Source: an uncultured Oscillospiraceae bacterium (GTDB lineage Bacteria; Bacillota; Clostridia; Oscillospirales; Oscillospiraceae). Taken from it: a stretch of DNA of 6,847 nucleotides. Shown here in pieces: positions 1-4,959 of the stretch. The notes beneath the pieces are model-generated. The model was given only the letters and a program-made list of their open reading frames with translations, had not been told where the DNA came from and did not search any database. The stretch's first letter is position 1, and each line of letters begins with the position of its first letter. The stretch spans positions 1 through 6,847 of the forward strand of contig CAKUEI010000082.1 of assembly GCA_934646175.1 (NCBI GenBank). Reading direction: 5' to 3'. The position numbers were made by a program, and so were the translations under genes.

Positions 1-256
1 GGGTGGGGTGGTATTTTTTCCTCAGGCTTTTGAAAAAGTCGGGGGTCACCTCCGCCTCTTCCTCCACTGTCACCATGGTCACATCGTGGTAGCGCAGGGC
101 CTGCTCGTCATATTCCTCCTCGCCGTCTTCGCAGAGGAGCAGGACGGTCTTCTCGCCTTCTGTGAAGTCTCCGCCCTCCAGCATGGGGCGAATGAAGCTG
201 GTCTTGCCCGCCTCCAGAAAGCCGTTGATGAGATAAATCGGGGTCGGTTCACTCAA
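1..256 (-). CDS. CobW/COG0523-family GTPase, N-terminal part (runs off window)
   Basis: The 85 visible codons encode a P-loop GTPase start: a beta strand (IYLI) leads into G12-F-L-E-A-G-K18-T19, a GxxxxGKT Walker A motif typical of CobW/HypB/UreG-like GTPases. An acidic stretch (CEDGEEEYDE, residues 42-52) follows. The C-terminal part, with any CxCC metal motif and CobW_C domain, lies outside the window. The start is TTG at 256-254, because an AAGGAGG ribosome binding site (264-270) sits 7 nt upstream and the next in-frame ATG is codon 25, inside the domain. It lies 12 nt downstream of another COG0523 gene and is surely cotranscribed with it. Family members insert metals or act as metallochaperones using GTP hydrolysis; the metal and client are unknown here. 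The family call is firm, the function open. Confidence 0.85.
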   Translation of the reverse strand, partial: MSEPTPIYLINGFLEAGKTSFIRPMLEGGDFTEGEKTVLLLCEDGEEEYDEQALRYHDVTMVTVEEEAEVTPDFFKSLRKKYHPT

Positions 257-263
257 GGAAATC

Positions 264-270
264 CCTCCTT
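264..270 (-). promoter_or_regulatory. Ribosome binding site overlapping upstream stop codon
   Basis: The minus strand reads TAAGGAGG, so the stop codon TAA of the upstream GTPase (271-269) is the first part of the Shine-Dalgarno of the next gene. The spacing to TTG 256 is 7 nt. This decides the TTG start and suggests translational coupling of the two GTPases. Confidence 0.8.
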
Positions 271-1399
271 ACAGCTTGAACAGCTCGGCCAGCTTGTCCT
301 CGTGAAGGCCGCTGCCGATCACGCACAGGCGGCCGGTGTAATCGGCGCCGCCGCGGCGGATCTCCTGCTCGCCGGGCACGTAGTCAAAGTGGTACCAGCC
401 GTCGTCCTCCGCAGCCGGGAGAATGCCCTTGGCCCGCAGCACCATGCCGTAAACGCCCTCGTCCAGGGCCTCCAGCATCTCGTGCAGCTCCGCCTCGGAA
501 TAGCGGCGGGGCGTCTCCTTGCCCCAGCTCTGAAACACTTCGTCCGCATGATGATGGTGATGATGCTCATGGTCGTGATCATGGCAGCCGCAGCCGCAGT
601 CGTCATCATGCTCGTCATGGTCATGATGATGCTCATGCTCGTCGTGATCATGGTCATGGTCGTGATGATGATGTTCATGCTCCTCATGATCATGGTCGTG
701 ATGGTGCTCGTGGTCATGGTCGTGACAGCCGCAGCCGCAGTCGTCATCATGCTCGTTATGGTCGTGGTGATGATGCGCCTCGTCCATCAGGGCCTCCGCC
801 AATGTGTGGCCGGACATGGCCTCCAGGATCTGGGCGCCCTTCAGCTGGTCCCAAGGGGTGGTGATGAAGGCAGCCTTATCGTTGTGCTCCCGCAGCATGG
901 CCACCACCTTCTCCAGCTTTTCCTGGCTCATCTCGCCCGTGCGGCTGAGAATGACTGTTCCGGCGCACTCCAGCTGATCCAGGAAGAATTCGCCGAAGTT
1001 TTTCAGATACAGCTTGCACTTTTCCGCGTTCACCACGGTGACGGCGCTGCCCAGCTCCATTGGTACCTTCTCGCCGGCATTTTCCACCGCACGGATCACG
1101 TCGGACAGCTTGCCCACGCCAGACGGCTCAATGAGCACCCGGTCAGGAGCATACTCGGTGACGACCTTCTTCAACGCTTCGCCGAAATCGCCCACAAGAG
1201 AGCAGCAAATACACCCGGAGTTCATCTCCGTGATCTGCACGCCCGCCTCTTTCAGAAAGCCGCCGTCAATTCCGATTTCACCAAATTCATTTTCAATCAG
1301 AACCACTTTTTGCCCCCGGAAGGACTCATCCAGCAGTTTTTTGATTAAAGTTGTTTTCCCGGCGCCTAAAAAGCCGGAAAAAATATCAATTTTTGTCAT
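269..1399 (-). CDS. CobW/COG0523-family metallochaperone GTPase with long His/Asp/Cys-rich insert
   Basis: This is a 376-aa G3E-type GTPase. Walker A is G9-F-L-G-A-G-K15-T16. The signature metal motif C63-I-C-C66 follows in the context NSGCICCSL. E91-P-S-G94 is the ExSG-type switch. The usual guanine-specificity NKxD is replaced by S152-R-T-G155. Residues 209-284 form a low-complexity metal-binding insert with 37 His in 76 residues and two 19-residue modules (216-234 and 263-281), each with CGCGC. Residues about 311-376 resemble the CobW_C domain. Family members deliver or store Zn, Co, Ni or similar metals; the insert suggests a metal buffer feeding the CICC site. It is cytosolic, with no signal peptide. 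The ATG at 1399 is preceded by AAGGAGA. It is the first gene of a unit with the next GTPase. Which metal it handles cannot be read from the sequence. Confidence 0.95.
   Translation of the reverse strand: MTKIDIFSGFLGAGKTTLIKKLLDESFRGQKVVLIENEFGEIGIDGGFLKEAGVQITEMNSGCICCSLVGDFGEALKKVVTEYAPDRVLIEPSGVGKLSDVIRAVENAGEKVPMELGSAVTVVNAEKCKLYLKNFGEFFLDQLECAGTVILSRTGEMSQEKLEKVVAMLREHNDKAAFITTPWDQLKGAQILEAMSGHTLAEALMDEAHHHHDHNEHDDDCGCGCHDHDHEHHHDHDHEEHEHHHHDHDHDHDEHEHHHDHDEHDDDCGCGCHDHDHEHHHHHHADEVFQSWGKETPRRYSEAELHEMLEALDEGVYGMVLRAKGILPAAEDDGWYHFDYVPGEQEIRRGGADYTGRLCVIGSGLHEDKLAELFKL
585..615 (-). repeat. Direct repeat, copy A (CGCGC module)
   Basis: This 31-bp stretch recurs identically at 726-756, exactly 141 bp (47 codons) away. 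Both copies encode the EHDDDCGCGC part of the metal-binding modules in the same reading frame, pointing to an internal duplication. This copy encodes the C-terminal module. Confidence 0.9.
726..756 (-). repeat. Direct repeat, copy B (CGCGC module)
   Basis: Identical 31-bp partner of 585-615, encoding the N-terminal CGCGC module of the GTPase insert. The identity stops at once on either side at DNA level, although the protein similarity continues through HDHDHEHHH. Confidence 0.9.
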
Positions 1400-1458
1400 A
1401 TATGGTCTCCTTTTCTATCAGGAACAGCGTAAACTGCCCCATTTTTTATTCCTCTATC

Positions 1459-1486
1459 ATCATACCCATTTCCCGGGAAAAAGCAA
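1459..1486 (-). promoter_or_regulatory. Candidate promoter of the GTPase operon with palindrome in spacer
   Basis: On the minus strand TTGCTT (1486-1481) and TATGAT (1464-1459) are separated by 16 bp. The -10 is close to consensus and the -35 is weak. The spacer contains a perfect 12-bp palindrome, TTTCCCGGGAAA (1469-1480), which could be an operator. The start codon lies about 60 nt downstream. It is not recognisable as a standard Zur or Fur box. Confidence 0.5.
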
Positions 1487-1557
1487 GTGTATTTTCGCCC
1501 CATTTCTCTTATTTCGGCCGCACAGCGGAGTCCCTTGTCCATCTCCTTGTGAATTGG

Positions 1558-1587
1558 TTGACTTTCTCTCCACTTTTGTGCTAAACT
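1558..1587 (+). promoter_or_regulatory. Promoter of the TetR-family gene
   Basis: TTGACT (1558-1563) and TAAACT (1582-1587) are spaced by 18 bp. A TG dinucleotide at 1579-1580 gives an extended -10 (TGCTAAACT). The expected transcription start near 1594 leaves a very short leader before the ribosome binding site at 1605. Confidence 0.6.
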
Positions 1588-1596
1588 GTGCACAAA
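1575..1596. promoter_or_regulatory. Inverted repeat overlapping the -10, likely TetR-family operator
   Basis: The arms TTTGTGC (1575-1581) and GCACAAA (1590-1596) are perfect 7-bp inverted repeats around an 8-bp centre that is most of the -10 hexamer. A dimeric repressor bound here would block RNA polymerase. Autoregulation by the adjacent TetR-family protein is the natural inference, from position only. Confidence 0.55.
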
Positions 1597-1604
1597 GAGT
1601 TCAT

Positions 1605-1610
1605 AGGAGG
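1605..1610 (+). promoter_or_regulatory. Ribosome binding site fixing the TTG start
   Basis: AGGAGG lies 8 nt before TTG 1619. A GTG at 1610-1612 in the same frame overlaps this motif and so cannot be its start. The TTG is therefore preferred. Confidence 0.8.
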
Positions 1611-1618
1611 TGCTTCCA

Positions 1619-2170
1619 TTGTCCGATATCACAAAGCATGCGCTGGCTACGGCTTTTGAGCAGCTGCTGACACGGAAGCCTTATGACAAGATCACGGTCA
1701 AGGATGTTGTGGAAACGGCCCACGTCAACCGTCAGACGTTCTATTACCATTTCCGCGACCTCTATGACCTGACCCGCTGGATCTTCCGCTCCGAAGCCGC
1801 GCGCATTCTCTCCGACATCAGCCTGCAGACCTGGCAGCAGAGCCTTGCGGAGGCATTCTCCTGCATCATGCAGCATCGGGTCCTGATCTTGAACGTGTTC
1901 CACTCCCCCAACCGGGACGAGCTGGATCAGTTCATTCACCACGTCTCCCATCCGCTGTTCGTCACTCTGGTGGCAAATTCCCAGCGCAACCGGAACACCC
2001 CACCGGAGGACTGCGCGCTGATCGCCTGGTGCTATACTTACGCCCTTACCGGCATGATCCTGGACTGGGTCCGGGGCAATATGAAGACTGACCCCATGGA
2101 CATGATCGTCCAGATCGGACGGCTGATTTTAGGAGATCTAAAATTTAACCTGGACCTGGGTGAATCATAA
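1619..2170 (+). CDS. TetR/AcrR-family transcriptional regulator
   Basis: This is a 183-aa protein with an N-terminal TetR DNA-binding domain. Helix 1 covers about residues 3-18. The helix-turn-helix lies at about 24-46, reading KITVKDVVETAHVNRQTFYYHF, the pattern of the clostridial/DhaS-like subgroup of TetR regulators (VNRQTFYYHF then DLYDL). The rest is the helical ligand-binding and dimerisation domain, which is divergent, so the ligand cannot be named. It lies between metal genes, divergent from the GTPase operon and convergent with the ATPase. The operator-like repeat covers only its own promoter, so self-repression is the only regulation the sequence suggests. Control of the neighbouring metal genes is possible but unsupported. 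The TTG start is chosen by the AGGAGG spacing. Confidence 0.9.
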   Translation: MSDITKHALATAFEQLLTRKPYDKITVKDVVETAHVNRQTFYYHFRDLYDLTRWIFRSEAARILSDISLQTWQQSLAEAFSCIMQHRVLILNVFHSPNRDELDQFIHHVSHPLFVTLVANSQRNRNTPPEDCALIAWCYTYALTGMILDWVRGNMKTDPMDMIVQIGRLILGDLKFNLDLGES

Positions 2171-2175
2171 AGCCG

Positions 2176-2209
2176 AAAGGACTGTGTGAGTGATCACACA
2201 GTCCTTTTT
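2176..2209 (+). terminator. Intrinsic terminator after the TetR-family gene
   Basis: A perfect 14-bp stem, AAAGGACTGTGTGA (2176-2189) with TCACACAGTCCTTT (2194-2207), has a GTGA loop and a run of T on the plus strand. It begins 5 nt after the stop codon. It also lies 3' of the convergent ATPase gene, but its minus-strand tail (CGGCTTTA) is poor in U, so termination in that direction is probably weaker. Confidence 0.9.
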
Positions 2210-2231
2210 ATTCTCCGGCACAAAGGTCCGC

Positions 2232-4325
2232 TTACGCGTCCTTCTCTTCCCCGGGAAGCAGATCGGTCATGCTCTTCAAGCTGATGGCCAGCGTGGACAT
2301 ATTGTGCAGCAGGGCCGACGTGGTGGGCGGCAGGATGCCGATGACACCCAGAATGATCAGCGACATGTTAAAGCCGACAATAAAGCGGTAGTTCCGGTGG
2401 ATGCGGTCCATGAGCGCTTCGCTCAGTCTGCGCAAGGTCACCAGTTCGAACAGGTCTTCCGACGCCACGGTGATATCCGCGATCTCTCTTGCAATGGCCG
2501 CACCCGTGGAAATGGCGATGCCGGCGTTTGCCTCGGACAGGGCCGGGGAATCATTCACGCCGTCGCCTACCATGATCACCGTGTGCCCATCCGCCTTGGC
2601 CTTGCGGATGAACTCCGCCTTATCCTCCGGCAGCACCTCGGCAAATACCTGATCGACGCCGACCTCCGCCGCCACCGCTTCCGCGGTCCGCCGGTTGTCG
2701 CCGGTCATCATCACCACACGGCGGATGCCGCAGTCATGCAGCGCCTGCACCGCCGCCCTGGCCTCGCTGCGCAGGGGGTCCGAAATGCAGATCACGGCCG
2801 CCAGCTCGCCGCCGATGCACAGGTGCAGATGGGAGTACTCCGCGGGAAGGGCGCGGAACTTTTCCTCCTCTTCCTCCGGGATGTGGCACTTTTCGTCCTC
2901 GAACACAAAGTGGGCGCTGCCAATGAGCACCTTTTCCTCGTTTACCATGCTGGAAATGCCATGGGCCACCACATACTGCACCTGAGAGTGGTACTCCGCG
3001 TGGGAAAGTCCGCGGCTTTTCGCCTCTTCCACCACGGCGTTTGCCATGGAATGGGGATAGTGCTCCTCCAGGCAGGCCGCAAGGCGCAGCATATCCTCTG
3101 CATTCCGCCCGCCGAAGGTCACGATATCCGCCACCTTGGGGGAGGCATAGGTCAGGGTGCCGGTCTTGTCGAACACGATGGTATCCGCCTTGGCCACCGC
3201 CTCCAGGAAACGCCCGCCCTTGACGGAAATGTGGTGGTTGCTGCTCTCCCGCATGGCAGACAGCACGGCAATGGGCATGGCCAGCTTCAGCGCGCAGGAG
3301 AAGTCCACCATCAGCACCGCCAGCATCTTGGTCACATTCCTTGTGATCAGATAGGTGAGCACCGTGCCGCCCAGCGTATAGGGCACCAGCCGGTCCGCCA
3401 GACGGGAGGCTTGATCCTCCGCCGTGGACTTCAGCTTTTCCGACTCTTCGATCATATTGACGATGCGGTCATACCGACCGCCGCCGAAGGCCTTGTCCGC
3501 GCGGATGACGCACTCGCCCTCTTCCACCACGGTCCCGGCATAGACATAGCTGCCCGCGGGCTTGGGAACGGGCAGGGACTCGCCAGTCATGGATGCCTGA
3601 TTCACCGTGGCCTCGCCGGATTCCACCGTGCCGTCCAGCGGGATCACGTTGCCCGTGCGCACCACAATCCGGTCGCCCGCGCAGATGGACCGCACGGGCA
3701 CCAGCTCTTCTGTGTCCCCGGTCTTCAGCCAGACCTGATCCACGTTCAAGGACATGGCGCCCGCCAGATCGGCCACCGACTTTTTGTGAGTCCACTCCTC
3801 CAAAATTTCGCCCAGGCGCAGCATGAACATGACCGAACCGGCCGTGTCAAAGTCGCCGCGCACCATGGATACGGTAACCGCCGTAGCATCCAGCACCGCA
3901 ACGGACAGTTTTCCGTGCAGCAGAGCCTTCAGTCCTTCCTTGATGTACTTCACCGATTTGATCAGGGAAATGATCATGGTGACCGGTGCCGGCAGAAACA
4001 GCCGCGAGGCCATCCGCCACATGACCGCCGAGGCCAGCTTATCCTCAAATTCCCGGTTCAGGGCGCGGGTGGTGTGCTCCGGCACCAGTCCCAGCTCCTC
4101 CGCCGTGGCGAAGGAAAAGGCCGCCAGCGCCCGGATCACCGCGCCGCGCTCTTCCCGATAGCAGATCACGGCGTCCTGCGTCCGGTCGTAGACCGCCACT
4201 TCTTCCACGCCGTCCTGACTGCGCAGGTAGTATTCCAGCACATCCGCCTGATGCAGCGTCATGCGGACGCATTCCATATGCACACGCATCCTGCCCCGGG
4301 ATTCGTGCAGAATTTTGCACTTCAC
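2232..4325 (-). CDS. P1B-type heavy-metal-translocating P-type ATPase (SCA motif, CtpC-like)
   Basis: This is a 697-aa metal-transporting ATPase. Residues 1 to about 70 form a degenerate HMA-like domain (RGRMRVHM) without the CxxC pair. The actuator motif T247-G-E-S250, the phosphorylation site D386-K-T-G-T390, the HP-type motif as H422-Y-P-H-S426 and the hinge G587-D-G-V-N-D592 are intact, so it should be active. In the membrane, the usual C-P-C is replaced by S343-C344-A345 (DFSCALKLAMP), and the last membrane region has HNMSTLAISLKSM. Similar motifs occur in the CtpC-type subgroup linked to Mn or Zn. It probably exports a divalent metal, but the exact metal is uncertain. The start is GTG at 4325, 10 nt after GGAGG. 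The gene follows a small membrane protein gene and an intercistronic terminator. It ends facing the TetR-family gene. Confidence 0.92.
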   Translation of the reverse strand: MKCKILHESRGRMRVHMECVRMTLHQADVLEYYLRSQDGVEEVAVYDRTQDAVICYREERGAVIRALAAFSFATAEELGLVPEHTTRALNREFEDKLASAVMWRMASRLFLPAPVTMIISLIKSVKYIKEGLKALLHGKLSVAVLDATAVTVSMVRGDFDTAGSVMFMLRLGEILEEWTHKKSVADLAGAMSLNVDQVWLKTGDTEELVPVRSICAGDRIVVRTGNVIPLDGTVESGEATVNQASMTGESLPVPKPAGSYVYAGTVVEEGECVIRADKAFGGGRYDRIVNMIEESEKLKSTAEDQASRLADRLVPYTLGGTVLTYLITRNVTKMLAVLMVDFSCALKLAMPIAVLSAMRESSNHHISVKGGRFLEAVAKADTIVFDKTGTLTYASPKVADIVTFGGRNAEDMLRLAACLEEHYPHSMANAVVEEAKSRGLSHAEYHSQVQYVVAHGISSMVNEEKVLIGSAHFVFEDEKCHIPEEEEEKFRALPAEYSHLHLCIGGELAAVICISDPLRSEARAAVQALHDCGIRRVVMMTGDNRRTAEAVAAEVGVDQVFAEVLPEDKAEFIRKAKADGHTVIMVGDGVNDSPALSEANAGIAISTGAAIAREIADITVASEDLFELVTLRRLSEALMDRIHRNYRFIVGFNMSLIILGVIGILPPTTSALLHNMSTLAISLKSMTDLLPGEEKDA

Positions 4326-4347
4326 GCTTCATGCACCTCCGAAAAGA

Positions 4348-4375
4348 AAAAGAGCCGCTTTTCTGCGGCTCTTTT
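4348..4375 (-). terminator. Intercistronic hairpin terminator abutting the ATPase ribosome binding site
   Basis: An 11-bp perfect stem (AAAAGAGCCGC/GCGGCTCTTTT, 4348-4358 with 4365-4375) has a 6-nt loop. In the minus-strand RNA it is followed by UCUUUUC and then immediately by the GGAGG of the ATPase gene (4340-4336). It starts 8 nt past the stop codon of the small gene. It should terminate part of the transcripts from the upstream promoter, or act as an RNA-stability element, lowering ATPase synthesis relative to the small protein. It is T-rich on both sides, so it could act in either direction. Confidence 0.85.
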
Positions 4376-4383
4376 CTGCTTTT

Positions 4384-4656
4384 TTATTCTGCGGCCGCAA
4401 CTGCCGCATCGGAAGCATCAGCCACCACTTCGGCCTCTTCCGCTTCTGCGCGGCGCTCATTCAGTTCTTTGGCATCCGCATAAATATCTCCGGCATTCTC
4501 CCGGATGGTGGTAACGGTCTGCATCACACTGTCTTTCGCACGCAGCACCGCAGCAGTGGTATGCGTATAAACCTTCTTGGCATCTCTGCTGCTGAGGAGC
4601 TTGATGCCCGCTGTACCCAACAGAACACCCGCAGCAAACAGTCCCAAACGTTTCAT
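4384..4656 (-). CDS. Small membrane-anchored protein, PacL/DUF1490-like partner of the P-type ATPase
   Basis: This is a 90-aa protein. Residues 4-21 form one hydrophobic segment with a glycine pattern (G10xxxG14xxG17) after MKR. A basic patch SSRDAKK (22-28) follows. Residues about 29-75 form a predicted amphipathic helix with many Ala, Glu, Lys and Arg. The tail (76-90) is Ala/acidic. There is a single His (H32) and no Cys. The layout (N-terminal membrane span, helical body, gene placed just before a P1B ATPase) matches mycobacterial PacL proteins, which scaffold CtpG/CtpC/CtpV efflux pumps. It may belong to a clostridial DUF such as DUF6110; I recall this but cannot check it. Unlike PacL1 it lacks a His-rich metal-binding C-terminus. 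The ATG at 4656 has AGGAGG 8 nt upstream. A role as ATPase partner is inferred, and no function can be read from the sequence alone. Confidence 0.85.
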   Translation of the reverse strand: MKRLGLFAAGVLLGTAGIKLLSSRDAKKVYTHTTAAVLRAKDSVMQTVTTIRENAGDIYADAKELNERRAEAEEAEVVADASDAAVAAAE

Positions 4657-4672
4657 ATCAAAAACCTCCTGT

Positions 4673-4709
4673 CTTTGCGTTCAAAGCGGCCCATGCCAGG
4701 GTCTCCGCT
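4673..4709 (-). other. Structured 5' leader of the small-protein/ATPase transcript
   Basis: In the RNA, a longer hairpin (4709-4685) pairs AGCGG with CCGCU and CCC with GGG. A short one (4686-4673) pairs CUUUG with CAAAG around an AACG loop, and it ends 2 nt before the AGGAGG. The two share two bases (4685-4686), so they compete slightly. No known riboswitch class is recognised. Confidence 0.35.
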
Positions 4710-4720
4710 GACTGTTTCCA

Positions 4721-4749
4721 ACTATAGCACGCAGTTTTTCAGAAAGCAA
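4721..4749 (-). promoter_or_regulatory. Promoter of the small-protein/ATPase unit
   Basis: On the minus strand TTGCTT (4749-4744) and TATAGT (4726-4721) are 17 bp apart. TGC directly before the -10 makes it an extended type. The transcription start would be near 4714, about 58 nt before the ATG. The same weak -35, TTGCTT, occurs in the candidate promoter of the GTPase operon. Confidence 0.65.
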
Positions 4750-4868
4750 GCGGGAACCACGGAAAATTCCAACAAATTCAAAGAATATTTACATTTTACA
4801 TCCCGCTTTCTCAGTCTTTCTCCGGCTTATTATAGCGTAACAGGAATAACGGGACCGCTTTTTCCCCC
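4750..4868. other. AT-rich divergent intergenic stretch, no gene seen
   Basis: This is the middle of the 303-bp region between two divergent genes. No ORF with a ribosome binding site is seen. It holds only short, imperfect symmetries such as GGAA-AA-TTCC (4761-4770), none strong enough to call an operator. Confidence 0.6.
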
Positions 4869-4898
4869 TTGCCACTTCGCATGTTCAAATGGTACAAT
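4869..4898 (+). promoter_or_regulatory. Promoter of the ene-reductase gene
   Basis: TTGCCA (4869-4874) and TACAAT (4893-4898) match consensus at 5 of 6 positions each, with 18-bp spacing. The start would be near 4905, leaving a leader of about 55 nt before ATG 4960. Confidence 0.7.
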
Positions 4899-4922
4899 AT
4901 TAGCGTCATATCAAGGGGCATT

Positions 4923-4940
4923 TTGTGTTTTATTTCACAA
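4923..4940. promoter_or_regulatory. Inverted repeat in the ene-reductase leader
   Basis: TTGTG (4923-4927) and CACAA (4936-4940) flank an 8-bp T-rich centre, downstream of the promoter and just before the ribosome binding site. It could be a repressor roadblock site or a weak hairpin. The arms are only 5 bp, so chance is possible. Confidence 0.3.
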
Positions 4941-4959
4941 TCGAAAGGAAGGAAATCAA

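Larger units (their letters stand above)
548..775 (-). repeat. Low-complexity region encoding the His/Asp-rich metal-binding insert
   Basis: These in-frame codons give residues 209-284 of the GTPase. CAT, CAC and GAC/GAT codons alternate, so the plus strand shows monotonous atgatggtg-like DNA. The region likely changes length by slippage or recombination between its repeats. Confidence 0.9.

Noticed and set aside
548..775. Possible CRISPR array or tandem-repeat locus
   Set aside because: The periodicity follows codons for His and Asp in an open gene frame. There are only two copies of the 31-bp unit and no regular spacers.
8..1348. Plus-strand 446-codon ORF with Met/Val-rich segments resembling membrane helices
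   Set aside because: It is the antisense shadow of the COG0523 GTPase. The Met/Val runs are simply the complement of the His/Asp codons, and there is no ribosome binding site.
1610..1618. Upstream GTG start for the TetR-family gene
   Set aside because: The GTG overlaps the AGGAGG itself. TTG 1619 has ideal 8-nt spacing, and the TetR domain begins just after it.
1396..1632. Minus-strand 78-codon ORF covering the GTPase/TetR intergenic region
   Set aside because: It overlaps both promoters and the start of the GTPase gene, has no recognisable motif and no good ribosome binding site.
2190..4514. Plus-strand 774-codon ORF
   Set aside because: It lies antisense to the P-type ATPase, which has all catalytic motifs. 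The composition is rich in His, Arg and Gln, as expected for a reverse-frame shadow of a GC-rich gene.
4657..4714. Ni/Co (czcD-type) or Mn (yybP-ykoY) riboswitch before the metal ATPase unit
   Set aside because: The leader is about 58 nt, lacks the conserved junction sequences of either class, and offers only two simple hairpins.
4741..4811. Distant inverted repeat AAGCGGG (4748-4754) / CCCGCTT (4802-4808)
   Set aside because: The arms are only 7 bp with a 47-bp gap, which is easily found by chance; no second supporting feature.
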